Assembly (NCBI RefSeq): GCF_000967965.1
Contig: NZ_LACC01000017.1
Location: forward strand, 62,001 to 126,000
Length of the DNA: 64,000 nt
Direction of reading: 5' to 3'
Source: Pseudomonas fluorescens
GTDB lineage: Bacteria > Pseudomonadota > Gammaproteobacteria > Pseudomonadales > Pseudomonadaceae
A program made the position numbers and the translations under genes. Positions 1-9,016 of this stretch are shown one piece after another (positions within the stretch are counted from its first letter, which is position 1; each line of letters starts with the position of its first letter). The notes under the pieces were generated by a model. That model made no database searches, was not told the DNA's origin, and worked only from the letters and a program-made list of their open reading frames with translations.

Positions 1-299
1 TGAAAGCGCTGGATCACCAGTTGCGGCAAGGTCAGCGACTCAATGGGCTTGGGGTAGTGTTCCCAGAACAGGAAGGCCTTGGTGCTGGTCACCGAAGTGT
101 TGTCGAAACGGTGCCACCAGACTTTGTCCGGATCGATGTGCTGGATACCGTACTTGTCCAGAATCCCCCGGGCTTCGATATGGGCCATGTCGTGCATGTC
201 GGGGCATGCTTCCACGAACGGGACCACCAGGTCTTTGAGGGCCTGCACGTCGTCGGAGTTGGGAAGTAGGAATTGTGAGTTTGTATCTGAAGAATTCAT
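1..299 (-). CDS. N-terminal fragment of a large dermonecrotic-toxin-family (DUF6543-like) protein
   Basis: An ATG-initiated frame is open for 99 codons and runs off the left edge, so only the N-terminus is present. It is preceded by a good AAGGAGAG ribosome site about 6 bases from the ATG. The visible residues contain a WWHRFD segment and, later, ESLTLPQLVIQRF. From memory these resemble the start of very large Pseudomonas proteins labelled dermonecrotic toxin or membrane-targeted effector domain proteins. It is transcribed divergently from the multicopper oxidase. The function is not proven, and the family assignment rests on remembered motif similarity only. Two other proteins of this broad family lie at 22045-26706 and 45037-50271. 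Confidence 0.55.
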   Translation of the reverse strand, partial: MNSSDTNSQFLLPNSDDVQALKDLVVPFVEACPDMHDMAHIEARGILDKYGIQHIDPDKVWWHRFDNTSVTSTKAFLFWEHYPKPIESLTLPQLVIQRF

Positions 300-556
300 T
301 TCTCTCTCCTTGAGAAATGGATGGGTTTGAAGTCGGCACTATGCCCTGCGGACTACAGCCTGATCTGTAGGAATGACGGCGCACGGTGTCCGGTATTGAT
401 GGATCTGTGCTGTCAGAGGCGGATCCGAACAGACTGCCGGCCCCGCTGCGGCCCGTCGTCACGCCCACTTTGCTGTTTCTTTCACAACTGCGGGTGTATC
501 GTATTCGCCTTTTGCGGGCCCCGGGCCTGTCGCTGATACGTGAGGTAGTTGAGTTC

Positions 557-1933
557 ATGTCGTTTACCCGTCGCCAAATCCTCGGTGGCCTGGCCGGTCT
601 TGTTGTCGTTGGCGTCGGTGCGGGGGGCGCATCGCGCTACTGGCTGGGCAAGATGGCTGACGCCGAGGCGGGCCACGACTACGAGCTGATCGCAGCACCG
701 CTGGACGTGGAACTGGTAGCCGGGCACAGGACCCAGGCTTGGGCCTTCGGCCCGTCGGCGCCGGGCACCGAATTGCGGGTGCGCCAGGGTGAATGGCTAC
801 GGGTGCGCTTCATCAACCATCTGCCGGTCGCGACCACCATCCACTGGCACGGCATCCGCCTGCCGCTGGAAATGGACGGTGTGCCTTACGTGTCGCAATT
901 GCCGGTGTTGCCGGGTGAGTACTTCGATTACAAATTCCGCGTGCCGGATGCCGGCAGCTACTGGTATCACCCGCATGTGAACAGCAGTGAAGAGCTCGGT
1001 CGTGGCCTGGTCGGCCCTTTGATCATCGACGAACGCGAGCCGACCGGTTTCAAGTATGAGAAGACCTTGAGCCTGAAAAGCTGGCATGTCGACGACGTCG
1101 GCAATTTCGTCGAGTTCAGCATTCCCCGTGAAGCGGCCCGTGGCGGTACAGCGGGGCGCCTGGCGACCATCAACGGCGTGCCGCAAGCGGTGATCGACTT
1201 GCCGGCCGGGCAGATCACCCGTGTACGCCTGCTCAACCTCGATAACACCCTGACCTATCGCCTGAACATTCCCGGAGTCGAAGCGCAGATCTATGCGCTG
1301 GACGGCAACCCGGTCGAGCCACGACCGCTCGGCAAGGAGTACTGGCTCGGTCCGGGCATGCGCATTTGCCTGGCGATCAAGGCCCCGCCGGCCGGTGAGG
1401 AGTTGTCGTTGCGCAACGGCCCGGTGCGCCTGGGCACGTTCCGTTCGGTGGCCAATACCGATGCGCCGACCGAGTGGCCGCCGGCCCTGCCGGCCAACCC
1501 GATTGCCGAGCCGGACCTGGCCAATGCCGAGAAACTCAACTTCAATTTCGAATGGGTCGGCTCGGTGTCGGTCAACGTTGATAACGGCAAGCCGCCGAGC
1601 CTGTGGCAGATTAATGGCAAGGCCTGGGACATCACCGACAAGACCTGCGCCGACCGGCCGATTGCCAAACTCGAGAAGGGCAAGAGCTACATTTTCGAAT
1701 TGAAGAACATGACTCAGTACCAGCACCCGATTCACCTGCACGGCATGAGTTTCAAGGTCATCGCCTCGAACCGGCACAAGGTCATTCCGTACTTCACTGA
1801 CACCTACCTGCTGGGCAAGAACGAGCGCGCGCAGGTAGCGTTGGTGGCGGATAATCCGGGTGTATGGATGTTCCACTGCCATGTGATCGACCACATGGAA
1901 ACCGGCCTGATGGCCGCCATCGAGGTGGCGTGA
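557..1933 (+). CDS. Tat-exported multicopper oxidase
   Basis: A 458-residue cupredoxin-fold oxidase that probably oxidises Cu(I) or phenolic/metal substrates in the periplasm while reducing O2 to water. The ATG at 557 is chosen because it gives a twin-arginine signal (TRRQILGG at about residue 4) followed by a hydrophobic stretch; the frame is also open upstream. All four copper-binding clusters are visible: HWHGI near residue 96, WYHPHV near 135, HPIHLHGM near 390 and HCHVIDHMETGL near 439, the last holding the type 1 Cys and the trinuclear-centre His-Cys-His. The set is complete, so it should be active. Its stop overlaps the tadA start (TGATG), which suggests translational coupling. The substrate (copper detoxification, laccase or manganese oxidase) cannot be told from sequence alone. 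Confidence 0.9.
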   Translation: MSFTRRQILGGLAGLVVVGVGAGGASRYWLGKMADAEAGHDYELIAAPLDVELVAGHRTQAWAFGPSAPGTELRVRQGEWLRVRFINHLPVATTIHWHGIRLPLEMDGVPYVSQLPVLPGEYFDYKFRVPDAGSYWYHPHVNSSEELGRGLVGPLIIDEREPTGFKYEKTLSLKSWHVDDVGNFVEFSIPREAARGGTAGRLATINGVPQAVIDLPAGQITRVRLLNLDNTLTYRLNIPGVEAQIYALDGNPVEPRPLGKEYWLGPGMRICLAIKAPPAGEELSLRNGPVRLGTFRSVANTDAPTEWPPALPANPIAEPDLANAEKLNFNFEWVGSVSVNVDNGKPPSLWQINGKAWDITDKTCADRPIAKLEKGKSYIFELKNMTQYQHPIHLHGMSFKVIASNRHKVIPYFTDTYLLGKNERAQVALVADNPGVWMFHCHVIDHMETGLMAAIEVA

Positions 1934-2430
1934 TGCGTCAGATTCGTCCCGCCGCCATCATCGACCGCAGCCGTGATCGCGAATTCATGCGTGAGGCCCT
2001 GGCCCTGGCGGCCCAAGGCGCGGCCCTCGGCGAAGTGCCGGTGGGCGCGGTACTGGTGCAGGACGGCGAAATCATCGGTCGCGGCTTCAACTGCCCGATC
2101 AGCAGCAGCGACCCGAGCGCCCACGCCGAGATGGTCGCCATCCGCGCCGCCGCCCAGGCGGTGAGCAACTACCGCCTGCCGGGCAGTACGCTGTATGTGA
2201 CGCTGGAGCCGTGCAGCATGTGCGCAGGCCTGATCGTGCATTCGCGGATTGCACGGGTGGTGTACGGCGCGCTGGAGCCGAAAGCCGGGATCGTGCAGAG
2301 CCAGGGGCAGTTCTTTACCCAGGGCTTTTTGAATCACCGGGTGCTGTATGAGGGCGGGGTGTTGGCGGAGGAGTGCGGGGCGGTGTTGAGCGAGTTTTTC
2401 AAGGCGCGCCGCGCCAAACCTTCAGACTGA
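1933..2430 (+). CDS. tadA: tRNA-specific adenosine deaminase TadA
   Basis: A 165-residue zinc-dependent deaminase converting adenosine-34 to inosine in the wobble position of tRNA-Arg(ACG), an essential cytosolic activity. The cytidine/deoxycytidylate deaminase signature is intact: HAE at residues 64-66 (zinc His plus proton-shuttle Glu) and PCSMC at 93-97 (two zinc Cys). The ATG overlaps the stop of the multicopper oxidase by one base, so the two are cotranscribed and probably coupled, although their functions look unrelated. A type A REPIN follows 13 bases after the stop. The length is normal for the family. Confidence 0.95.
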   Translation: MRQIRPAAIIDRSRDREFMREALALAAQGAALGEVPVGAVLVQDGEIIGRGFNCPISSSDPSAHAEMVAIRAAAQAVSNYRLPGSTLYVTLEPCSMCAGLIVHSRIARVVYGALEPKAGIVQSQGQFFTQGFLNHRVLYEGGVLAEECGAVLSEFFKARRAKPSD

Positions 2431-2443
2431 ACACAAAACCCAT

Positions 2444-2531
2444 TGTAGGAGCGAGCCTGCTCGCGATTCGATCTGACAGTCACATCTGTGCTGAATGTCA
2501 GTTCGCAATCGCGAGCAGGCTCGCTCCTACA
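2444..2531. repeat. REPIN, type A (GTAGGAGCGAGCCTGCTCGCG family)
   Basis: Two inverted copies of the short palindrome TGTAGGAGCGAGCCTGCTCG face each other with about 45 bases between them, forming a long hairpin. It sits between the convergent ends of tadA and cmoB. The same unit recurs at 8840, 38733, 40611, 51537 and, as a single copy, 63878. This is the classic P. fluorescens REP doublet. Confidence 0.93.
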
Positions 2532-2549
2532 GGGTTACTTGGTGTCCAA

Positions 2550-3506
2550 TTATTTCTTCGCCACGATGACCGCCCGCATCGGCGCCGGAAGCCCTTCAAC
2601 GGTCTTGCTGTGATCCTCGGGATCGAGGAAATCACTGAGCGACTGATACTTCATCCACTCCGTCCCGCGCTGTTCCTCGACCGTGGTGGTGCTCACATCC
2701 ACGCACTTCACATCCGTGAACCCGGCCCGACGTAGCCACAACTCCAGTGCAGGCACCGACGGCAGGAACCACACGTTGCGCATCTGCGCGTAGCGATCTT
2801 CCGGCACCAGCACCTGATGCTTGTCGCCTTCGACCACCAGGGTTTCCAGCACCAGTTCCCCGCCCTTGACCAGGCAATCCTTCAGCGCCAGCAAATGCTC
2901 GATCGGCGAACGGCGGTGGTAGAACACGCCCATGGAAAACACCGTGTCGAAGCCTTCAAGGTTCGGCGGCAGGTCTTCGAACGGGAAGGGCAGGTGCCAG
3001 GCATTCGGCTCGGACAAGTAACGCTGCACTGCCTGGAACTGGCAGAAGAATAGCCAGTTCGGGTCGACACCGATCACGCTGTCCGCGCCGGCACCGAGCA
3101 TGCGCCACATGTAATAGCCGTTGCCGCAGCCGACATCGAGGATGCGCTTGCCTTTGAGGTCCAGGTGCGGAGCGACCCGCGACCATTTCCAGTCTGAGCG
3201 CCATTCGGTATCGACGTGCACGCCGAACAGGTCGAACGGCCCCTTGCGCCATGGCGACAGGCCCATCAGCGCGGTGCGCATTTGCGCGCGAGTCTCGTCG
3301 TTGCAATCGGTGTCCAGCTTCAAGCCATTGAGCAAATCGACTTCGCTCGGCTGGATCTTCGGCAGGGCGTCCAGCGCGCTTTGCCAGCGTTCCAGGTCGC
3401 CATGGCCCTTTTCCATTTTCTTGTCGAGTTGCGCTTGCAGGGTGTTGGCCCATTCGGCCAGCGGCGTGCCGGCCAGACGGCGGGCGAGGGGGGACAGATC
3501 AATCAT
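2550..3506 (-). CDS. cmoB: tRNA U34 carboxymethyltransferase CmoB
   Basis: A 318-residue methyltransferase-fold enzyme that transfers a carboxymethyl group from carboxy-S-adenosylmethionine to 5-hydroxyuridine-34, forming cmo5U in wobble positions of several tRNAs. The nucleotide-binding loop DVGCGNG is at residues 124-130 and the length matches the family (E. coli about 323). The N-terminal helical region (residues 1-100) is typical of CmoB. It overlaps cmoA by the ATGA at 3503-3506, so the cofactor-making enzyme and its user are translationally coupled. It ends next to the type A REPIN. Confidence 0.95.
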   Translation of the reverse strand: MIDLSPLARRLAGTPLAEWANTLQAQLDKKMEKGHGDLERWQSALDALPKIQPSEVDLLNGLKLDTDCNDETRAQMRTALMGLSPWRKGPFDLFGVHVDTEWRSDWKWSRVAPHLDLKGKRILDVGCGNGYYMWRMLGAGADSVIGVDPNWLFFCQFQAVQRYLSEPNAWHLPFPFEDLPPNLEGFDTVFSMGVFYHRRSPIEHLLALKDCLVKGGELVLETLVVEGDKHQVLVPEDRYAQMRNVWFLPSVPALELWLRRAGFTDVKCVDVSTTTVEEQRGTEWMKYQSLSDFLDPEDHSKTVEGLPAPMRAVIVAKK

Positions 3507-4246
3507 GGCAAGGCAATCAACGAGGCAAAGTTAAGACACTGGAACCACGGCACGACTTTCGAGAACCCGGCGGCCAGCAGGCGTTCGCGGTGTTCTTCGA
3601 GGCTGTCGGGCTTCATGACGTTTTCGATGGCGCTGCGCTTCTGGGCGATTTCCAGCTCGCTGTAGCCGTTGGCGCGTTTGAAGGCGATGTGCAGGTCGGT
3701 GAGCAGTGCGTGTTCCTGCTCGTCTTCGAAGCGCAGTTTTTCCGAGAGGATCAGGGCACCGCCGGGCAACAGCGACTGACGGATGCGCGACAGCAACGCC
3801 GTGCGCTGGTTAGGGGCGATGAATTGCAGGGTGAAGTTCAGCGCGACCACCGAGGCCGGCTGGAACTCCAGCGCGAGGATGTCGCCCTCGATCACCTCGA
3901 CCGGCAGCAACTCCTGGAACATCGAATCCTGCCCGTTGAGGTACTCGCGGCAGCGTTCGACCATCGCCGCCGAGTTATCCACAGCGATGACTCGGCAACC
4001 GTCGGTGTGCACATGCCGGCGCAGGGCCTGGGTTACGGCCCCCAGCGACGAGCCCAGGTCGTAGAGCACGCTGTTGGGTTGGGCGAACTGTGCGGCGAGC
4101 ACGCCGAGGTTTTCGACGATGGTCGGATAACCCGGCACCGAACGCTTGATCATGTCCGGGAACACCCGCACCACGTCCTCGTTGAAGGCGAAGTCAGGCA
4201 CCTGGGCCAAAGGCTGGGCGAAAAGGCGATCGGGTTCTTTGCTCAC
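3503..4246 (-). CDS. cmoA: carboxy-S-adenosyl-L-methionine synthase CmoA
   Basis: Makes carboxy-SAM from SAM and prephenate for CmoB. The SAM-binding loop DLGSSLGA is at residues 63-70, and the NFTLQFI and [10 protein letters not shown] segments are typical of the family. The GTG start at 4246 is chosen because it gives [15 protein letters not shown] and a 247-residue protein, the usual CmoA length. ATG codons at 4282 and 4291 in the same frame would add 12 to 15 residues not seen in the family. No strong ribosome site separates the choices. It overlaps cmoB by four bases. Confidence 0.93.
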   Translation of the reverse strand: MSKEPDRLFAQPLAQVPDFAFNEDVVRVFPDMIKRSVPGYPTIVENLGVLAAQFAQPNSVLYDLGSSLGAVTQALRRHVHTDGCRVIAVDNSAAMVERCREYLNGQDSMFQELLPVEVIEGDILALEFQPASVVALNFTLQFIAPNQRTALLSRIRQSLLPGGALILSEKLRFEDEQEHALLTDLHIAFKRANGYSELEIAQKRSAIENVMKPDSLEEHRERLLAAGFSKVVPWFQCLNFASLIALP

Positions 4247-4362
4247 GGCGGTTCCAGCGGTGTAGGTGGAAAAGGCCGGCATTTTAGCCAAGTTGGCGCG
4301 GGGATGCGCGGGTTGTCTGATAAAGCGGTGGGCTCACCATGATTTGTGGAGAGAAACACCAT

Positions 4363-4496
4363 TGTGGCGAGGGAGCTTGCTCCCGCTGGGCCGCGCAGCG
4401 GCCCCAAAACCAATCAAACTGGTTTAATCAGGTGGATCCGACTGGCCGGGGTTGCGACTGCTGCGCAGCCGAGCGGGAGCAAGCTCCCTCGCCACA
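4363..4496. repeat. REPIN, type B (TGTGGCGAGGGAGCTTGCTCCCG family)
   Basis: Facing copies of TGTGGCGAGGGAGCTTGCTC enclose about 85 bases and also share inner GCTGCGCAG-like segments. It lies between the start of cmoA and the end of the YhhN gene. The same family flanks the RAYT transposase gene at 30258-30716. Confidence 0.93.
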
Positions 4497-4500
4497 GGGG

Positions 4501-5136
4501 TTAGCGTGATCTTTGGGGGAATGCCGAGGCAGTGATCCCCCATTGTCCCAGCCAGTAACTGAGGATGATCACATAAGGCGCCGCGTCGAACGGCACCACA
4601 AACCGGCTGATGCCAATCACGCTGTCGGAGAACACGAACGCCACTGCGCCCGCTGCCGCCAGCAGCGCCGAGCGTTTGGGTACGTCGGTCCCGAGTCGGG
4701 CCAGGGCGCGCCAGAGCATGGCGCTGATGGCCGTGCCATAGACAATCACGGGCACCAGCAATGGGCCTAGGCCGTTGGAAATCAGAATCCCCAGCAGGAC
4801 GGCACCGACACCGAGGGCCAGCACTAGCGGCAGCACGGCCGGTCGTCGGCAATCACTCAGATAAGCCTTGAGATAAGCCAGGTGCGCGACCAGAAACGCG
4901 CCAAGGCCAAACACAAATAAATCCCCCGGCCATGCCAGCAACACGTCGCCGACCAGAGAGAAAATCAGGCCCAGGCTGATCCAGCGCCGATATTCGCCGG
5001 GCGGTGCGTCATGCAGCCAGCCCAGCAGGGCCAGTACCGGCAGCGGCTTGACCAGCAGGCACAGCAGAGATGCTTGCACGCTCACGCCATACAGAAAGGT
5101 TACCGCGCCCATCAGCGCCAGTATCAGCCAGCCCAC
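4501..5136 (-). CDS. YhhN / lysoplasmalogenase-family membrane protein
   Basis: A polytopic inner-membrane protein of about 211 residues with seven to eight hydrophobic helices. The segment SLVGDVLLAWPGDLFVFGLGAF matches the YhhN/TMEM86 family, whose characterised members hydrolyse the vinyl-ether bond of lysoplasmalogens. The bacterial function is less certain. The GTG at 5136 is preferred because it begins directly before the first helix and overlaps the stop of the upstream inhibitor gene. An ATG at 5196 in the same frame is possible and would add 20 non-hydrophobic residues. Overlap with the upstream lipoprotein gene suggests a two-gene operon. Confidence 0.75.
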   Translation of the reverse strand: MGWLILALMGAVTFLYGVSVQASLLCLLVKPLPVLALLGWLHDAPPGEYRRWISLGLIFSLVGDVLLAWPGDLFVFGLGAFLVAHLAYLKAYLSDCRRPAVLPLVLALGVGAVLLGILISNGLGPLLVPVIVYGTAISAMLWRALARLGTDVPKRSALLAAAGAVAFVFSDSVIGISRFVVPFDAAPYVIILSYWLGQWGITASAFPQRSR

Positions 5137-5138
5137 GG

Positions 5139-5531
5139 TCAGTTGACCGAGATCGCGCAGTCGAACGAATCCACCGGCAGCACTTCCGGCGCCCATGGTT
5201 GTTGCGAGGTCAGGCGCAAACGCCCGGTGCCGGGCGCAAAAGCCTGAAAGCGCCAGGTCGAGACCCCGGCCGCGCCGACGATGCCGGCATCTTCCGGATT
5301 TCGATAAACCTCTGGCCCCAGGGCGTGCAACACGCCGCCGGCCGAATCCTGGATCGCCCAGCGATAGCCCGTGGTCGGATTGCTCGGCAGGGTCAGGATC
5401 AGGTTTTGCCCGTTGCTGAGCTGCACCGGACATTCGCTTTGTTTTTCCACGGTCACGTTGTGCGCAGGTTGCGTGGCGCACGCGGCCAGCAAGGCGAGGG
5501 CGAGGGGGACAAACAGGCGAATGGGGGACAT
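5139..5531 (-). CDS. Chagasin-like (inhibitor I42 family) lipoprotein
   Basis: A 130-residue exported protein with a lipoprotein signal: hydrophobic residues 5-16, then LLAAC with the lipidated Cys at 18. The loop NPTTGYRW at residues 51-58 is the hallmark of I42 inhibitors (chagasin fold), which block papain-like cysteine proteases. A second conserved-type segment with WRFQAF and a Gly-rich stretch follows. It is probably anchored in the outer membrane facing the periplasm and protects against host or self cysteine proteases. It is upstream of and overlapping the YhhN gene. The target protease is unknown. Confidence 0.85.
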   Translation of the reverse strand: MSPIRLFVPLALALLAACATQPAHNVTVEKQSECPVQLSNGQNLILTLPSNPTTGYRWAIQDSAGGVLHALGPEVYRNPEDAGIVGAAGVSTWRFQAFAPGTGRLRLTSQQPWAPEVLPVDSFDCAISVN

Positions 5532-5669
5532 AGGCTTCGGTGGCTCCGGCGTTCACGACGAACGGCGAGCATAACTGAAGATGAGACAAAGTGTGACCAG
5601 AGCCGTGAAGATGAGTGGCGAACGCGTCAGGCTCTGATGCGAGGGTGAGAAAACGAGGCTATTAGCTAC

Positions 5670-6062
5670 TTATCCGGTAACTTCGAGTTCACCTTCAATC
5701 TCGTCGACTTGATTGTGGAATTTCAGCTTGAAACTTAGCCAGTATTTTTTAGTGGGAATGTCGAGATAGGATTTGAAAGTTCCTTCGTTGGCGTAGTTTT
5801 TTTCTCCCCCATTGAGGTAGAAAACATCTTTCAGTCGTTGTCCACGTACAAACACCTGTTCTCCGTTCGGAGTGGATGAGTCGATGATCAAGTTGATCGC
5901 ACGTCCATTTGGAGAAAACAGGTTTTTGGAACCCTCGATTGTTATTTCTCCTTCATGGTGATTTACAGTAATTGTGTCGGCATTGAAGAGCTCATCGCAG
6001 TTTTGTTTTACTGTGAAGTAATATGAGGTTTTAGGTTTCGTGGAAAACTTTTGAGATGTCAT
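5670..6062 (-). CDS. Small AT-rich orphan protein of unknown function
   Basis: I do not recognise this 130-residue protein. It has no signal peptide or membrane helix, is rich in Lys, Asn, Phe and beta-prone residues, and could form a small beta-sandwich; segments such as GEITIEGSKNLFSPNGRA and YWLSFKLKF suggest alternating strands. Codon use is clearly AT-richer than its neighbours, as is the 200 bases upstream, pointing to recent acquisition. An AGGG ribosome site lies about 11 bases before the ATG. It stands alone between the I42 inhibitor gene and the Lon paralog gene. Confidence 0.7.
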   Translation of the reverse strand: MTSQKFSTKPKTSYYFTVKQNCDELFNADTITVNHHEGEITIEGSKNLFSPNGRAINLIIDSSTPNGEQVFVRGQRLKDVFYLNGGEKNYANEGTFKSYLDIPTKKYWLSFKLKFHNQVDEIEGELEVTG

Positions 6063-6279
6063 GGTGATATTTCCCTAAAGGATTAAAAGATAAATCGAAT
6101 GGGGAATGTATAAGAGTAAGGGGGTGGTCCGATACTGTCAATTTTGTCAGGTTTTAAAAACGAATCGCGATAAATATTATATTTTAATGCGTCGAAGGCG
6201 ATTGAAAAGTGTCTTCACTACCTTCATCACGAGCAAACTGTGTTTGTCATTGATGAAGGTGATGAAGCCTACTTGGTTG

Positions 6280-8697
6280 TCAGAACAACACCTTCGCCAC
6301 ATCCGCAAAGCGTTTGGCAAAGTGCACGGTAATGCCTTCCTTCAGATACTCCGGCAGCTCCTCGAAATTGCCCTGATTCGCCTCCGGCAGAATCAGCTCG
6401 AAAATCTTCTGCCGCCGCGCCGCAATCACCTTTTCCCGCACTCCGCCAATCGGCAGTACATGCCCGGTCAACGTCAATTCACCGGTCATGGCCACGCCTT
6501 TTTTCGGCGGCTGGTTGCGCGCCAGCGAAAGCAGGGCGCTGGCCATGGTCACACCGGCACTCGGGCCGTCTTTCGGGGTGGCGCCTTCCGGCACGTGCAG
6601 GTGGACGAAGGCCTCGTCGAAGAATTTCGGATCGCCGCCATAGGACTTCAGGTGCGAGCTGACGTAGCTGTAGGCGATTTCCGCCGACTCTTTCATCACG
6701 TCACCCAACTGTCCGGTGAGCTTGAACCCACGGTTGAGGGTGTGGATGCGCGTGGCTTCGATCGGCAGGGTCGCGCCGCCCATGCTGGTCCAGGCAAGGC
6801 CAGTGATCACGCCGACACCCGACAGCACCTGCTCGTTGCGGAACACCGGTTTGCCGAGGGACGCCTCCAGGTCTTTCGGGCCGAGTTTGATCACCGCCTT
6901 CGGCTCGTCGAGCAGTTTCATCACTGCTTTGCGCACCAGTTTGCCGAGGTTTTTTTCCAGCTGGCGCACGCCGGCTTCACGGGCATAACCGTCGACCAGC
7001 GCCTTGAGCGCGCTGTCGCTGATGCTCAGGTTGCCCTTGGACACGCCGGCTTTCTCAAGCTGCTTGGGCCACAGGTGACGCTTGGCGATGGCGACTTTTT
7101 CCTCGGTGATGTAGCCCGACAGGCGAATCACTTCCATGCGGTCGAGCAACGGGCCAGGGATCGAATCGAGGGTGTTGGCGGTGCACACGAACAGCACTTT
7201 CGACAGGTCCAGACGCAGGTCCAGATAATGGTCGAGGAATTCGACGTTCTGCTCCGGATCGAGGGTTTCCAGCAGCGCCGAGGCCGGGTCGCCCTGGTAG
7301 CTCTGGCCCATCTTGTCGATCTCGTCGAGCATGATCACCGGGTTCATCACTTCGACGTCTTTTAACGCCTGCACCAGTTTGCCCGGCTGCGCGCCGATGT
7401 AGGTGCGGCGATGGCCCTTGATCTCGGCTTCGTCGCGCATGCCGCCGAGGCTGAAGCGGTAGAACGGCCGGCCCAGGGATTCGGCGATGGATTTGCCGAC
7501 GCTGGTCTTGCCCACGCCCGGCGGCCCAACCAGCAATACGATAGAACCGCTGATCTCGCCCTTATAGGCGCCGACCGCGAGGAATTCGAGGATGCGGTCC
7601 TTGATGTCATCGAGGCCGGCGTGGTGTTTGTCCAGCACCTTGCGCGCGTGCTTGAGGTCGAGTTTGTCCTCGCCGTACACGCCCCACGGCACCGAGGTCG
7701 CCCAGTCGATGTAATTGCGGGTGACCGCATATTCCGGCGAGCCGGTTTCGAGGATCGAAAGCTTGTTCATTTCCTCTTCGAGGCGTTTCTGCACCGGCGC
7801 CGGCAGGACTTTGCCCACTAGCCGCTGTTCGAACTGTTCGAGGTCGGAGCTGCGGTCGTCCTTGGTCAGTCCCAGCTCCTGCTGGATGACCTTGAGTTGC
7901 TCCTTGAGGAAGAATTCGCGCTGATGTTCACCGATCTTGCGGTTAACTTCGGCGGAAATCTCTTTTTGCAGGCGCGCGACTTCGACTTCCTTGCGCAACA
8001 TCGGCAGGACTTTTTCCATGCGCTTGAGCATCGGCACGCAGTCGAGCACTTCCTGCAGCTCGCTACCGGTGGCCGATGTGAGCGCGGCGGCGAAATCGGT
8101 CAGCGGCGACGGATCGTTGGGGCTGAAGCGGTTGAGGTAGTTCTTCAGTTCTTCGCTGTACAGCGGGTTGAGCGGCAGCAGTTCCTTGATCGCATTGATC
8201 AGCGCCATGCCGTAGGCCTTGACCTCGTCGGTCGGCTCGGTGGGCTGGTGCGGGTACTCGACTTCCACCAGGTATGGCGGGCGGTGATGCTTGAGCCAGG
8301 TCTTGAGGCGGACGCGGGTCAGGCCTTGGGCGACGAATTGCAGCTTGCCGTTTTCGCGGCTGGCGTGGTGCACCTTCACCAGGGTGCCGTAGAGCGGCAG
8401 GGCCGAGGTGTCGAAGTGGCGCGGGTCTTCCTGGGGGCTGTCCATGTAGAACAGGGCCAGGGAGTGGTGTTCGGACTTGGCCACCAGGTCCAGGGTCTCG
8501 GCCCATGGCTCTTCGTTGACGATGACCGGCAACACTTGGGCCGGGAAAAACGGGCGGTTGTGAATCGGGATGATGTAGACCTTGTCCGGCAGGTTCTGGC
8601 CAGGCAAGGCCAGGCCTTTGCCAGGTTTGTGCTGCGGGGCGTTTTCCGGATCGGCGTATTCGCTCGGGTCTTCGGGGAATTCCTGCTGGTCGCTCAT
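6280..8697 (-). CDS. Lon-type ATP-dependent protease (second Lon paralog, AsrA-like)
   Basis: An 805-residue cytosolic AAA+ serine protease. It has an N-terminal LON substrate-binding domain (about residues 35-230), a long helical linker, Walker A GPPGVGKT at 391-398, Walker B with LDEID, and a C-terminal protease domain with the catalytic dyad Ser713 (in GPSAG) and Lys756. The start at 8697 (MSDQQEF) is preferred over the ATG at 8763 because an AGGTG ribosome site precedes it. The divergent N-terminus and the gcd-oprB neighbourhood match the second Lon-like protease of pseudomonads (P. aeruginosa AsrA), which is linked to stress and aminoglycoside response, rather than canonical Lon next to clpX. 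Confidence 0.9.
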   Translation of the reverse strand: MSDQQEFPEDPSEYADPENAPQHKPGKGLALPGQNLPDKVYIIPIHNRPFFPAQVLPVIVNEEPWAETLDLVAKSEHHSLALFYMDSPQEDPRHFDTSALPLYGTLVKVHHASRENGKLQFVAQGLTRVRLKTWLKHHRPPYLVEVEYPHQPTEPTDEVKAYGMALINAIKELLPLNPLYSEELKNYLNRFSPNDPSPLTDFAAALTSATGSELQEVLDCVPMLKRMEKVLPMLRKEVEVARLQKEISAEVNRKIGEHQREFFLKEQLKVIQQELGLTKDDRSSDLEQFEQRLVGKVLPAPVQKRLEEEMNKLSILETGSPEYAVTRNYIDWATSVPWGVYGEDKLDLKHARKVLDKHHAGLDDIKDRILEFLAVGAYKGEISGSIVLLVGPPGVGKTSVGKSIAESLGRPFYRFSLGGMRDEAEIKGHRRTYIGAQPGKLVQALKDVEVMNPVIMLDEIDKMGQSYQGDPASALLETLDPEQNVEFLDHYLDLRLDLSKVLFVCTANTLDSIPGPLLDRMEVIRLSGYITEEKVAIAKRHLWPKQLEKAGVSKGNLSISDSALKALVDGYAREAGVRQLEKNLGKLVRKAVMKLLDEPKAVIKLGPKDLEASLGKPVFRNEQVLSGVGVITGLAWTSMGGATLPIEATRIHTLNRGFKLTGQLGDVMKESAEIAYSYVSSHLKSYGGDPKFFDEAFVHLHVPEGATPKDGPSAGVTMASALLSLARNQPPKKGVAMTGELTLTGHVLPIGGVREKVIAARRQKIFELILPEANQGNFEELPEYLKEGITVHFAKRFADVAKVLF

Positions 8698-8839
8698 GGG
8701 GGGCACCTGCGCAATGGGTATGGGTCTTAGATGGGGCAGGTTGGCGGTGGTTTCAACGGTCATTTTCTGCGAAACGGTGTTTCGCAGGCGTGATCAGCGC
8801 AGAGACAGGTTAGCTGGATTTCGGCACGACACGTTCAAT

Positions 8840-8928
8840 TGTGGGAGCGAGCCTGCTCGCGAAAGCGATGTATCAGACACATTTATATCGACTGGTATGG
8901 CCTCTTCGCGAGCAGGCTCGCTCCCACA
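8840..8928. repeat. REPIN, type A
   Basis: Facing copies of TGTGGGAGCGAGCCTGCTCG with about 45 bases between them. It lies between the gcd terminator and the upstream region of the Lon paralog gene, and may further block read-through. Confidence 0.92.
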
Positions 8929-8962
8929 GGGGGGGCGGGGGTGTTTTGAAATCTGCGGTCAC

Positions 8963-8997
8963 AAAAAAAGGCGACGTCCTCACGGACGTCGCCTTTC
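8963..8997 (-). terminator. Rho-independent terminator of gcd
   Basis: Read on the minus strand, an 11-base stem AGGCGACGTCC / GGACGTCGCCT with a 4-base loop is followed by a run of seven T, ending about 20 bases after the gcd stop. Confidence 0.92.
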
Positions 8998-9016
8998 GTT
9001 TTACTGCCGCTAAAAC

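Larger units (their letters stand above)
8698..9016. other. Gap between gcd and the Lon paralog gene
   Basis: This 319-base non-coding stretch holds the upstream region of the Lon paralog gene (minus), a type A REPIN at 8840-8928 and the gcd terminator at 8963-8997. I recognise no heat-shock promoter with confidence. Confidence 0.7.

Noticed and set aside
6106..7365. A 419-residue plus-strand frame opposite the Lon paralog gene
   Set aside because: Shadow of the protease gene; the reverse strand carries its full catalytic domain.
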